From Rhizophagus clarus (taxonomy: Eukaryota; Glomeromycota; Glomeromycetes; Glomerales; Glomeraceae): a stretch of 64,000 nt of DNA. Under the pieces are notes generated by a model. The model saw only the letters and a list, made by a program, of their open reading frames with translations, was not told the DNA's origin and did not search any database. Made by a program: the position numbers and the translations under genes. The stretch is taken from NCBI GenBank assembly GCA_015698045.1, contig BLAL01000261.1, positions 558,001 to 622,000 on the forward strand, in the 5' to 3' direction. Below, piece by piece: positions 12,646 to 23,170 of the stretch (the first letter of the stretch is position 1; every line of letters begins with the position of its first letter).

Positions 12646-13754
12646 ATGACTGACACGCCTGTCTCCACTTCCTCCACAACCGCTACTGGAAATGAGACAC
12701 TCACGTTAGCGGACGAAATAAAAAAAATATGACACTGGAGCCCTTATTTCGTTTTTGCAGGAACGGGGCTTAGAGCTTAGTGAGACTGCTATTAAAATTT
12801 TAGAGAAGGAGGAGATTAAAGGCCAGGACTTCTTTGACTTGACCCAGGAAGAGCTTGAGAAGTGGGGAATGCCAGGTGGACCTGCTAAGAGACTCGTAAA
12901 GTTTGCCAAGGAGTGTAAGGATAAGAAGTTGAGGGCTTTTTCGACATACATTAGAAAAATATGACCTCGCATCTGAGGGCACAGAGATTATACCTCTTTT
13001 CACACCACGAATCCACGAAATCCCAGACGAAAACAAGCATCTCGAACTGTGTATGGCAGATATCAAATTACGACTTAAAAGTTATGGAACGTTAGTAATG
13101 ACAAGTTTGGAGTCCATGCGTAATGAGTACGTTTCAACTATACTACATACCGCCCTTCGTATCGCAGAAGATATTACGAAAAAGAAATTTAGTATGAGGC
13201 CTGAGTACGAAATAATTGAAGATGAAAGTAGCGGGCGGGTCGATTATGCAATCAAGGTAAGCCTTCCTTGGATTCTTACCGTTCCTCCTAAATCCTATGT
13301 GGTCCTAGAGAGACCTATTAACTTATCGTAAAATATAAACTTATAGGAATCCGAAGACCTTATTTGCATCACAGAAGATAAGGTCCAGCAAAAATTAACA
13401 GAAGGCTTCGCTCAGAATATCAAGCAACTCGAAAGTTCGTTTCAAACGAACAAGAGAAAACGAAAGCGTGATGAGGACTATTTTGACTATCTGTACGGGG
13501 TTGTGACGTCTGCCAGGGATTGGCATTTTCTCCTCTATTCTCCAGGTGAAATATTACAGGCGAGTAAGGCCCCCTTTAGCATCGAATTTGTCGAAGAAGC
13601 TCTGGTTGAGAACTCCGAAGAATATAAAACATTGCGTAAGGGTGTTAAGAAGGTTTTGGGCATAATCATTGGCTTGTTGGAAGATAGGGCATGTGTGGAG
13701 GATAAATCGGATAGAAAGAGAGCTAGGATAGAGGGGTATCGCTTGAAAAAATAA
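12646..13754 (+). pseudogene. SAM-domain / PD-(D/E)XK-like protein gene, frame-disrupted
   Basis: ATG at 12,646 begins MTDTPVSTSSTTATGNETL. A SAM-like helical domain follows (LQERGLELSETAIKILEKE ... DLTQEELEKWGMPGGPAKRL). A helical region follows, then a nuclease-like core SSGRVDYAIK / ICITEDKVQQKLTEGFAQNI, with the D...ExK...Q pattern of the restriction-endonuclease fold. A clean phase-0 intron lies at 13,257-13,346 (GTAAGC...TTATAG), inside the core. The frame is broken twice, each time by what looks like one extra A in an A-run: before TATGACACTGG (about 12,720-12,730) and before TATGACCTCGC (about 12,955). The frame ends GYRLKK-TAA. Related proteins are abundant in Rhizophagus. Function is unknown; DNA binding or cleavage is inferred from the fold. 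The two single-base lesions could be assembly errors. Confidence 0.65.
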
Positions 13755-13767
13755 TCATACATATTAG

Positions 13768-14262
13768 CCTGCCTTAGCGCCTTCGGCAGATGTAATCGAG
13801 GAGTTGAGGAAAAATAATACTAAAGAGAACACTGAGCTTAGAGATCGTGTCACGAAAGTGGAAGAGAAGCAGATACTAAATGATAATTCTTCTAATCTCA
13901 GTTCATCTAACTTCAATTTGGTTGCAGATCAGGTACCCATGGTAATGCATCACGAGAAATCATCGGTGGATACTTCATTACCTGAAGACAAGGAAACGGA
14001 CGCTTTCTTGAATGAGGTGCACAAGAAAAAGGGTAGCGATGAGATTAGGCAGAGAAGGCGAAAGGAGAAACTTCAGCATGAATCGATTGCTCAAGACCTG
14101 ATGATTGCCAGCATCTCTGAAAAAGACGATCGGGCGATTTCGGAAATTTCGGGAAAGTTCGAAAAAACCGTTCCCTCAGGGACATCCAGAATTTCGGAAG
14201 GTATTATTAGCAGACTATCTTGTAGCAAGAGAATACACCGAATAAATAGCATCATCATGTAG
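13768..14262 (+). pseudogene. Charged coiled-coil C-terminal segment of the preceding SAM/nuclease-like gene
   Basis: A new frame, PALAPSADVIEELRKNN, opens just after a TAG at 13,765. It continues through ENTELRDRVTKVEEKQ (heptad-like), LPEDKETDAFLNEVHKKKGS and a basic EIRQRRRKEKLQ stretch to TAG at 14,262. In related proteins this segment directly follows the nuclease-like core, so it is probably the severed C-terminus of the 12,646 gene, cut off by an indel and a stop around 13,752-13,767. A splice over 13,7xx-13,78x (acceptor TTCGGCAG) is an alternative. Confidence 0.45.
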
Positions 14263-14540
14263 CAGGCTACAACCTGTATTTTATATTTTTTTCCCATACC
14301 AGATGTTTTATAATTTTTTTCGCATGGAATGGGTTATGGGACTGTGCGAAGCAAAGGCAGTAAAATTATAGTAAACATCACATGTATCACGGGAACGAGT
14401 AATAATTTATTCTCGAACTTTCTCGAAATTCTTACGTATAATATTACTACTCATGATGATCTTTAAATTGAGGAGAAGCCATTGATCAGATTTCGTGATG
14501 CGATCATATTAACGCCTAAAAGTGTATTCCCTGAGAATTA

Positions 14541-14548
14541 TATAAAAA
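14541..14548 (+). promoter_or_regulatory. TATA box upstream of retropepsin-like gene
   Basis: TATAAAAA lies about 100 bp before a probable 5'-UTR intron (14,650-14,739, GTATGT...TTAACAG). That intron ends 11 nt before the initiator ATG at 14,751. Spacing and sequence suit a core promoter. Confidence 0.5.
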
Positions 14549-14750
14549 GGTGATGTCTCTGTCAGTGAATCCCTTTATCTATCTTGTGCAAGTAAAACAA
14601 AAATCAAACGAAAATTTTAAAACCGATCAAATTTACCATTATCGCAAAGGTATGTTGGTCTGCTTCGATTTTAGGTTTACGTCATAGCCGACGCAGTTTT
14701 GGGCATGTGATGATAATTATAATCTGCTTATCTTAACAGTTAAGGCAAAC

Positions 14751-16133
14751 ATGTCCAAATTTTTCAAGTTACCAAAAATACAAAAAATCCTAAAAAAGAA
14801 AAAAACTCCAAGTAAGTTTTATTGTGTCAGGAATGTACTGATTTCGTAATGTTAACATGCCAACTCATCCACAGGTGTTATAGGTGTTGAAATGTCGACC
14901 GACCGGGTTAAAATTAGAAATATTGTTCCTGGTTCGTGCTTTCATATATGGATATTTATACCCTTTTTATTATGTTCTAATTTCTTGTATACGCCTTAAG
15001 AGTCTGAACTAGAAAAAAAGTATGCTAAATCATCTGATCTTGGGAAACAGAGATGTACAGTTTCAGAAACAACAAATATTGAAGACTTTGCAATAAAATT
15101 GGGACTCGATAACTTCACAAAAAATAAAGAGGAATGGAAGAAGTTTTATGGTGCGTAATAAGTCTGTCCAGCTTGATTGGTTTGGAATTACCACTATACA
15201 ACTTATTTAAAGCAACATATCCTTTAGAGTTCGCTGGCCCAAATTTCATTTGGCCTCAACCTCCGACGGACATCAATGGGCGTCGTTTAGTTTATGATTA
15301 CGTTATCGATCCATATTGGGAGCCAATCGGAAGCGAACTCGCAAAAAACGCACTGGAGTATCGTCGTTTACTCGACTCCAAATCTCTCGATCAATCGCGT
15401 GAATATGTACTAATCGCTAATGGGAAATTTGTTCAATACGGATCAAGTGAGGAGAAAGAGAAAATGAAGGAGGATTATCCAGGATGCTATTATGTACCCG
15501 TTAAAGAACGTGTTGTTGAATTGCGTAAATTTTCAGCATCTGATGCCAATACAAATGCAGGTGCAAAGAAAGAGTGGCAGGTTCGTATTATTTATAATTT
15601 ATGGATTATAAGGTCATTGGCAGGTGTCAGTTGATATCTTATACCTGTCAATGCCCTAATAAGAATGACATCATTTGGGTATCTTTTGCCAAATATAGGT
15701 ACATATTCGTCTTCGAAATACAGATGATAATTTGGATGAAGCTGGAATGGCGAATGTAGAACATGGCTTCCGAATGATCATTGACACAGGTGCGACAACA
15801 ATCGTAATTCCAGACTTTGTAAGAAAGAAACTTAATGATAAAGATGGTTGGGAACTAAATCCTAGTAAAACTATTGGATATGGTGCTGGCGCAAACATGT
15901 TTAAGGCCTCAAAAGAATGGGACATTTGCTTAGGTGACGGCACCAACTGGTCCGGTTGGATCACAACGAAGGAAATTCATTCATGGCAAAGTAACCCAAG
16001 TGGTGTCAATTGTGGTTTGATTGGTTACGACGTGTTAAATAATATTCCCCATTACAAACCTTGCAGGCAACCATATATATTTCTTCAAAATGATATTTTC
16101 AACCAAATACAAGAATTACAACAATCTGAATGA
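14751..16133 (+). CDS. Retropepsin-like aspartic protease domain protein, 5 exons
   Basis: Exons 14,751-14,811, 14,875-14,931, 15,001-15,150, 15,228-15,580 and 15,699-16,133 join without frame conflict to 351 residues. The N-terminus is basic (KFFKLPKIQKILKKKK). A middle domain contains EFAGPNFIWPQPPTDINGRR and a YVLIANGKFVQYG ... YPGCYYVPV segment. The last exon encodes a single-chain retropepsin-like fold: FRMIIDTGATTIVIPDFVRK (catalytic D-T-G-A), IGYGAGANMF as the flap region and NCGLIGYDVL in place of the usual ILGxDxL. One D-T-G per chain implies action as a dimer. No reverse transcriptase or Gag is adjacent and the gene has host-type introns and a TATA box, so it looks domesticated or host-encoded rather than part of a transposon. 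The substrate is unknown. Confidence 0.75.
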
Positions 16134-16474
16134 TTCACTAACTTCAGATTTTTTTATCTTTTAACCCAGAAAAAGTAGCAGAAGAAAGCAGTGTCTAAAG
16201 AACCAAATTCATATATTTTCTTAATAGATTTTACATGAATAATAGCGTAGTACATGTATTCATATTGAATTAAATAAAATTTCGGGCTTATAATTTTCTA
16301 ATATATCGGAAAAATGTGTATGTAATGACCTTAAAGCATTTAAAGTTTCAAGTTTATTTAATTCTCAAAGATGTCCTGGAATAACTACATGTGGGTCTTT
16401 ATATACCAAACATACTGTACCTTAGGCCAAGCCACTAAGCAGTTGTTTAATCATTTAGGAAAAATGATAGAATC

Positions 16475-16672
16475 ATGAATCAGATTTCTGTGCAAGATAA
16501 ACTTACCGAGACTAACCTTCGAAAAAGAAAGGAAAGGGGTAAAAAGGTTTTCAGGCTCTTTAGTAATGTTGGTGGTATAGAAGCAATAGAACGGTTAAAG
16601 TCTTTTAATGCTACTTCAATCTTAAATCTATCCCCAGATGATGTCGATTTTCTTATTGCTAGATTAAACTAA
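16475..16672 (+). CDS. Small basic protein or terminal exon, unidentified
   Basis: A 65-codon frame (ETNLRKRKERGKKVFRLFSN ... SFNATSILNLSPDDVDFLIA) has protein-like composition: a basic helix followed by an LSPDDVDFLIARL helix. It may be a terminal exon or a relic of a gene in this accessory zone. No family is assigned. An A/T-rich 3' region and a GGTCC palindrome (16,723) follow. Confidence 0.4.
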   Translation: MNQISVQDKLTETNLRKRKERGKKVFRLFSNVGGIEAIERLKSFNATSILNLSPDDVDFLIARLN

Positions 16673-17250
16673 TAAATAGTGCCTACTGCTATATGTATTT
16701 CGTGTAACTTTTGATAATAAAGGGTCCCTTCAGGACCGGCTACGGCCATTTTGATTTTTTTATTTGTAAAGTAGTGTGACATTAATGTCACGGCTCTCAG
16801 AGCCAAAATTATAAAGTTTCCGGTTTTCATTTCAGCATATAAATCGTCATAACCCATAACTCTGTTCCAAAACTTTGTCAGATCTCATTGGTCTAGCTGT
16901 GACATTAATGTCACACTTCTTCCAATAAGATTTCGAATAAGAATCCACATGACTAAATTAGCCGATCATCTCGAACATGTGCATTTCATTCGTGGCTATC
17001 CGGCTAAAGAAAAAATCCGAAATCTGATTGGCCGATTATCTCGTGATTTGAGAGATAGACATTTTTACCTATGAATGAATCTGCTGTAGCATCGATAAAA
17101 TAAAGTTTTGCGGTCCCAAAGGACCTACCCATATCGGGTTTTTCTTTTTTAACTTGGTAGACTTTGAATTTATTTTTTATTATACGATTACATTTGGTTT
17201 TATACTACTCTACTACGTCTATAATGAAAAATAATGTATTTAGCCTAATT
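16673..17250. other. Palindrome-rich intergenic region
   Basis: No gene. Holds GGTCC palindromes at 16,723-16,737 and 17,112-17,125, two copies of a 16-bp palindrome (16,776 and 16,899), and two related short stretches containing CCGATNATCTCG (about 16,960 and 17,030). Confidence 0.5.
16776..16914. repeat. Two copies of a perfect 16-bp palindrome
   Basis: GTGACATTAATGTCAC occurs at 16,776-16,791 and 16,899-16,914 in identical form, 123 bp apart. Such a pair could be arms of a short mobile element or a dimeric-protein binding pair. Function is unknown. Confidence 0.6.
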
Positions 17251-17965
17251 CTACTTGTCTGAACCGATTCCTTTGGAATCACCACCACCATAATTAATAG
17301 TGACATTTATTACGTTCGCACTTTGAGAAAAAGAGGGGAGCGTAGGAGTAGTGGGCCTGGAAATGGCAGATCCTTCCACGGATGGCGTTACTGGTCTTGA
17401 CACTGGAGGGGAGGTCTCAAATAAATCTGCAATATCTGATGTTTGCTCAGATCTAGATATTGATGAGCGAGAAGATGAGCTCGTTCCACTTTTTCTTCTA
17501 ACACTTTCGTTATGTTGTTGATCGAAGGATAGTTCTGGTAAATTAGATTGTGTTAATTAGATTGTGTTAATAAACAGACACGAAAAAATATCTTCTACAG
17601 AATCATACCTGGCTTTAACCAAAACAACGTTGAAAACTCTTTGTATATTTTCTCCCCAACCAAGCTCTTCTTGGTTCCAGTTCCTTCTCTATATCTTTTG
17701 GCCGTCTAAAAAATAGCAAGTATATTAACCTTAGATTCCATGTAAAATCCAAGTAGGCCTACTTACATTAAAAGCTTGAGAACTTATTTTGGCAGATTTT
17801 ACCGAGGAAAAAGTTGGTATTCTCTTGTTCGTTAAGCTTATTGGCGATATCATCCCAAAAATATTGTTTCTTCTTATTTGGGGTTGCATGATATTCAGCG
17901 TTTCTCTGTTTACGTTCGTTGATAAGAAGACGAAGCTGAGCGTCAGACCACTCAGTAGAAGACAT
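17251..17965 (-). CDS. Myb/SANT-like DNA-binding protein, 3 exons, possible frame break
   Basis: Exons 17,965-17,767, 17,705-17,609 and 17,534-17,251 are bounded by GTAAGT and GTATGA donors. The start MSSTEWSDAQLRLLINERK and WDDIANKLNEQ are typical of a trihelix/Myb-SANT-like domain (spaced Trp residues). Exon 2 continues TAKRYREGTGTKKSLVGEKI and FSTLFWLKP. Exon 3 is a Ser/Thr/Pro-rich tail with an INVTINYGGG stretch, ending at TAG. The ATG frame reaches TAA just before the exon 1 donor. The frame that fits the splice phase (SVKSAKISSQAFN) is one base off, so there is a frameshift, error or undetected micro-intron around 17,840-17,870. The protein is probably a nuclear, possibly transposon-derived, DNA-binding factor. 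Confidence 0.55.
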
Positions 17966-18172
17966 GTTTTACATTAGTGAGAGGTTTCTCAAAGGAATGG
18001 AAGCCCGTTTTATGGAAAAAATATCGAGTGATGTGTTAGATCATTAGTTCGAAGATTGAAATTGAAGTTAGCCGGTATTCTTGCACGAGAAAAAAAAATA
18101 TAAATAATATTGTATGGGTTCTCTTAGCGGATTGTGGGAATTTCGGCTAAGAGTACTATCCATATAATTCAT
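17966..18172. other. Short intergenic region with hairpin
   Basis: Contains a perfect 8-bp stem, CTCTTAGC...GCTAAGAG, with a 17-nt loop at about 18,120-18,152. It sits immediately outside the 3' end of the polymerase pseudogene and may mark an element end. Confidence 0.3.
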
Positions 18173-21100
18173 TTAAGTGCTTTGCTTTAACACCTCCAGC
18201 TCGATCACACCTTCAAGATGGAAATACCATAAATTATAGTTTCGGGCGAAACTATTTTTTAAAATCTGAAACGTTTCGCCCAAGTTTCGCCCCATATAAG
18301 CCGAAACTATCCGAAACTTCTGAAACCCAAATTTGGAAATGAATTTGTAGATCATTTGGGCGAAACCAGTTTCGCCCGAAACACTACCATAAATTACTAA
18401 TGTCATCTAGCGCCTCAATTTCTGATATGTGAGGTAAGGCTGGTAGGTCAGCAATTATCTCATTTTTTTGCATAGACGATATTGGGCCAATTTTTTCTGG
18501 TATGGACATATGCTCTCTATAACGCATATGATAGACTAATTTGTGAAAGAATAAATCATACTCTCCAATACATTTTTCAAGCTTGCTAGGGTATCGAGCA
18601 AAATCAGAGCATATTTTTTCCTTCATTTCGTCATCCACTAAGAGGTTTTTATCTTTTGTAAGCTTTCTTGCGCATTTCATAAATTTCTCCCATATTATAT
18701 TGACAGGGTTACTTGCCATAAAAATCTCGTAGCTAAGCCATTCACCATGAAATATTTCGTATGAGCTACCTATCTTTTGATACAATATTTCTTGTGCCTT
18801 CTTAACTGCTTCCCTATAGGCTCTTTTATAAATAACTCCACGAGATTTCATCATCTCAGAAGTAATGCCATTCACTACGATATTCTCTTTCACAAACCCC
18901 TCAAGCCATGACTTGGCTTTCTTTTGAGCATAGTCATCTATTTGCTTATATTTCTCATCTGGATCCTTAATTTGCATTATTTTATCCGAGGGGATCAGCT
19001 CATGTCTTTTATCATACATGATAAATTGGGCACAGAGACCAATGATAGTTTTTTCATAATAATGATATAAATTTAACTCCTTACCCAATTCCTTAGCTAC
19101 GTTCACAAATTCCATTTTCTCACCTTTAGTTGGGTCTAACTTTCTGCCATGCAAATTGAAAGTCGTATCTGGATGAGTTACTACATAACTAAAGCGCCCA
19201 CCTAGTACTAGAATCTTAGTATCATATTTCCCTTTCATTTGTCCTATAAAACGCTGAATGGGTTTGTTATCTTTATCGGGTTTTCAGGCATCAGTCTCTA
19301 TAAATTGTTCAAAATTCCACTGCTCGTGATTAATTATAGCATTCCTGAGAACATCTTCAACAATCTCATGGAGTAATTGGACGTTATTAATATCCATAGC
19401 CCTTTGCATAATACGATCCCCTATAGTTTTGAAAACTTGGGATTTACCCTGCTTCACAGTATCTATTCCCCTTATAAAAGGCTCTCTTAGTTCGAAGTTG
19501 GGGGTCTCTTCATGGTCAATGCCAAAATATTTTTTCTTTCTGGTAAACGCTACTGGAAATAGTACTTTCTCGTAGGCCATTTTAAGATAATCTGATCTAG
19601 TCTTGAGCCTGAGGAAAGTGTTCACATCATTGCGCAATTTTTCCATTACACCCATAATAGTCTTGACCATCTCGGTCCAATACTCTAGTTTAGAGATTTC
19701 TCCCTTTCCATCATTATAAGCCAGATCATATTTCTCATAACAGGAATCTGGACAAGTGAGATATAAGGAATCAGTATCACCATATTTTATCCCAAAGCTT
19801 TTCTTTCTAACGTACTCTGCGACATGTTTGATATTTTCTTGCCCAGCTGAAGTAACATCTCCAGCAAGTTCGAGTATGTAGAATGGGGAGCCACTTCTAC
19901 CCGTCACACCATAGAATGAATTCATATACAATTTAATGGCTTTCTGCTTAGAATTTAAAGAATCATAGGCAAAGCAGACAGAATTGTATTCTTTTATAAA
20001 ATTATCATATGATAAATCAATAAAAGGATCTAAGATTTTAACCATCTCAGCACGCTTTTTCATATTCTTCATCAAGGACAAAACATCTTTGATTGCGTCT
20101 GCTATTGAGATAGATCTGCTGGCATCCATTCTACTTTTGACCTTCCCCATATATTCCTTTTTCTTTCCAATGGGCTTTAACTGGGCTTTTATTTCATTTC
20201 GCATTCTTCCCAATCTCTCCAATATCTTTGGGAAAAGACCTTTCTGATCAGGCTTATTCTCAGGATTACCATTGTACTTGAACTTGATATTGTGGAGTAC
20301 TTTATTCTCTTTTTCTAACTCATCTGCTTCTGAAAGTGTTGAGACCATCTTCTCAGGTAAGAGGTTGTAATCCATAATTATGCTAGGGTATAAGGAAGCG
20401 AAGTCTAAACCTGTGACAGGGCGCTTATTTTCAAGACCTTTCTCTAGTGGGAACACATACGCTCCTAGAAACTTCCCAGATGTTTTCTGGTCAGAAATTT
20501 TTATGGTGAACAGAATATCTTGGGCTCACGCTTCAGCGCCTAAGAGATTAGATACTTTCGTTCCTATAGCATAATAATGCGTATCAAATAATGATATATA
20601 AGCGATTGAAGCAACTTCTCTATAATCATTTATAATATTATTTTTAACTATGAGCTCCTGACAACATAAAGTATCTATAACACAATACTTTGTGATTTCT
20701 TGCATATTTTTGACAGAAGAGTCAGAAGTCCCATCCCTTGCTTCCGAATAATACTTCCATAATGTACTCATAGGCATATCAGCTTTACCATCAAGATCAC
20801 ATTTTTCTAAGAAGAATTTGAGTGATCTTTTCTCCGAACAGGGGAAGAGTTGCAACAAACTTGCACAAAGTCGATTGGTATATACCCTGGAAGTTTAAGA
20901 AAAGAGGATTCAAAAGTCAAAGAGGAATTGATTTTGATATTGATAGATTCTCATCCTAACATTTTTTTGGGACCTCTGTCCTCTTTCTTTACGTACTGGT
21001 CTCTTCAGAAGAAACCATTAGTTAGTGGCTTTCCTTTCCCGCCAAAATAATTCCAAGTGAGGATAGATTCAGCATCAGCTTTTTTATGTGAGTTTGCCAA

Positions 21101-22301
21101 CATTCGCTGGACCATCCACTCGAGAACATTTAATTTGGTAGCCTTTTCTACAATGAAAAGCCAATTGTATCCTGAATCATTAAATCCAAGTTCGATGTTT
21201 GAGACAAAAGATTTCTAACATAAAGCGAACGCCTTTAATATGTTAGTCTGGTTTTCACATATAATCGTAATCCAGCATGGGTCTGATTCTGTTTCTACAT
21301 CTACTAAACATATCCGCTCTAAGGGGATCAGATCGTCTTTCTAATATAAGGTCATACAGATCGTAAAAACTTGAGATGTGTCATTTTTAACTTCTGAGAA
21401 GTTTCCTGACCCACGCAAATTATATGTTTCTATATCCCATGTTAGGACTAATACTCGATCATAGGTAAAGAGAGAAGATGGGTATATTTTGTAAAATGGT
21501 TCAAAATTGTCTATAGGACAAAAGTTTTCAATGTGGACATAAAATGCATATGGACAATGTTAGGATTTCGCATAATAAGGTGCACTGAAATTATATCTAT
21601 AATTGCTCACTAAGTCCCACCCAGAAAGTGGTATCTTATACTCTCTTGCAACTTTACGACAATATGTGCCTATATCATCTGAAGCGGTCTCTATCCTATT
21701 TTTTTAATCAGTCTCCGAATTATATCTTGAGATAATATCGAAAGTGGTAAACCTTAGGTCTTTATTTGGCGCAGTAATGCGAAGATACGGCTTTTTTTCT
21801 GTATGGTAACCACAGATAGGATATGCTTTTACACATTCCATCCAGATTAGATTTATGTTCATAATGTTCCCACTACTGTCTTTCCCAGTAGTAAGAATAC
21901 CTTTTATTTTGGACCAGAATTTGGGAATACTTATATTATTGGGAACACAAATATCGAAAAATACCTTGATACCAGTAATGATAACAACCGCTTTTTGGCC
22001 ATTAACGAGGTATCCATAAAGGCGAAGAATACAATGGGGGTTTTATTAATATATTCTTTTGCTTCTTTTATATCGACTGATGTGAATGGAATATCTTGAT
22101 AGTTTGCTATCTCATCTTTGAGAATTAAAATTGAACCCTCATCGTTTCTCATAGCTAATTTATCACGGGTTGAGTTACTCGCCAAGTAATTTTCACTGCC
22201 ATAACTGATTACCTGACCTGATGATGTTTTTCTTTTTCAGCCTCTAGGTGAAAAAGGGCGGAGAGCGCGTTAAGGAACTCTGAAAGCTTGGAATGAGTCA
22301 T
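18173..22301 (-). pseudogene. Family B DNA polymerase (DFASLYPS type) of a virus- or plasmid-like element, disrupted
   Basis: Minus strand, 4.1 kb. The order is: ATG at 22,301 with an early frameshift; an N-terminal domain (22,250-21,900); an exonuclease-like region with [15 protein letters not shown] (Exo I D-x-E, near 21,430); [13 protein letters not shown] (Exo III Y-x3-D, near 20,700); motif [17 protein letters not shown] (near 20,390); motif [20 protein letters not shown] (near 19,910); motif [14 protein letters not shown] (near 19,780); then thumb ([10 protein letters not shown]) and C-terminus. The palm motifs are of the cellular delta / large DNA virus type, unlike the polymerase at 30.6 kb. 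Lesions: in-frame TGA at 20,526 and 19,284, several TAA and frame changes in 20,860-22,240, and a MITE at 18,237. Both TGA codons lie inside otherwise continuous frame. It is decayed replication machinery of a mobile element or endogenised virus. Confidence 0.8.
18237..18384. mobile_element. 148-bp MITE with GTTTCGGGCGAAAC ends, inside the polymerase C-terminus
   Basis: The element begins TAGTTTCGGGCGAAAC and ends GTTTCGCCCGAAACAC, so its termini are inverted. It is flanked by a 12-bp direct repeat TACCATAAATTA (18,225-18,236 and 18,385-18,396), which reads as a target-site duplication. Internally it has further GTTTCGCCC/GAAAC copies, making it a G/C-richer self-folding block. The polymerase frame resumes on its far side and ends at 18,173, so the insertion hit a gene that was previously continuous here. 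The TSD length suggests a Mutator-like or similar superfamily; this is inference. Confidence 0.7.
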
Positions 22302-22423
22302 GGTATTTTTTTCGGAATATGATAACTAAGTATACCCTTCGGTATAATACCCTAGGAAAAAAGTCCAAAATAAAAATAAATATTATTATAGATATCAGAG
22401 ATTAACCAAGAATAATACTGAAG
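22302..22423. promoter_or_regulatory. Divergent intergenic region of the polymerase element
   Basis: 122 bp between the divergent starts of the polymerase (22,301, minus) and the Cys/His protein (22,424, plus). Contains the perfect hairpin TATACC-CTTC-GGTATA (22,330-22,345) followed by CCTAGGAAAAAA, a motif repeated in the foldback at 22,875-23,080. Probably holds both promoters. Confidence 0.4.
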
Positions 22424-22777
22424 ATGAACGATTCTGATAACATATTTATTTTCATTAATAATTACATTGCGAAGGATGAATACGTTTGCCAATATCGCTC
22501 TAATGAAGGGATAGTTTGTGAAAATCCTGCAGAATGACCAGAAGGGTGTCATATTCACTGGAAAAAACGTCAGCGACCTCTATGCAAACAAGATGGATGT
22601 GTAAGACTGACAGCATTAAAATATGGATATTATAATTTGCATGTAAATAAGTCCCATTCGAAAGCATATTATCATCAGAAAAAATTAGAAAAGATGCTTC
22701 AAAATGGACAGACACCAGAAGCATTGAAAGAGGCTCTCGATAAAATGAAAATACCCGATGCAACAAGTTGGATTTAG
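22424..22777 (+). pseudogene. Small Cys/His (zinc-binding) element protein with in-frame TGA
   Basis: A 118-codon frame from ATG to TAG. Cys/His spacing is YVCQYRSNEGIVCENP ... GCHIHWKK ... LCKQDGC ... LHVNKSH, followed by a basic helix (YYHQKKLEKMLQNG). The pattern resembles a pair of small zinc-binding knuckles. One in-frame TGA interrupts it at 22,535-22,537. A protein with the same layout (C-x8-C, GCxIHWK-like block, second C-x2-C, His-rich end) is at 48,429 at the end of the Maverick, also broken by TGA. It stands divergent to the polymerase, which suggests a regulatory or replication accessory role; this is inference. Confidence 0.55.
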
Positions 22778-22874
22778 GAAGTTGTCCCCAGAAAGTTGAC
22801 CTTAGGAAAAAATGTAGGAACACTTTGGAGGACGCGAGAAGTAGCTGTTTTGACGCTTTTAGATTTCTGGAAAG

Positions 22875-23080
22875 CCTTCTAGATGTGTGTCCCCAGTGGT
22901 CTTAGTATCCCTAGGAAAAATCGAACACCCGTACTTTTTTTATTTTTTTACTATAGATATACCGGTATATAGCATACAGGTACTACATACATATAGCATA
23001 GGAAGGTTTTGAATTTTTTTTTCCTAGAACTTTACTTTTTCCTAAGGATACTAGGGACACTAGAGACATACATAGAAGAA
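22875..23080. repeat. Foldback element with CCTAGGAAAAA arms
   Basis: The left arm (CTTCTAGATGTGTGTCCCC...TCCCTAGGAAAAA, 22,875-22,920) and right arm (TTTTTCCTAAGGATACTAGG...CATAGAAG, 23,034-23,080) are imperfect inverted copies. A third related block sits at 23,118-23,170. It is probably a small nonautonomous element or terminal-repeat remains of the polymerase element. Confidence 0.5.
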
Positions 23081-23170
23081 CACAATCAATAAACTTAAAA
23101 ACCTAAAAATTGATATCATAGTTGTTCCTAGGAAGTGTCCTTAGAAAATTTTCCCTAAGAACACTAGGGA

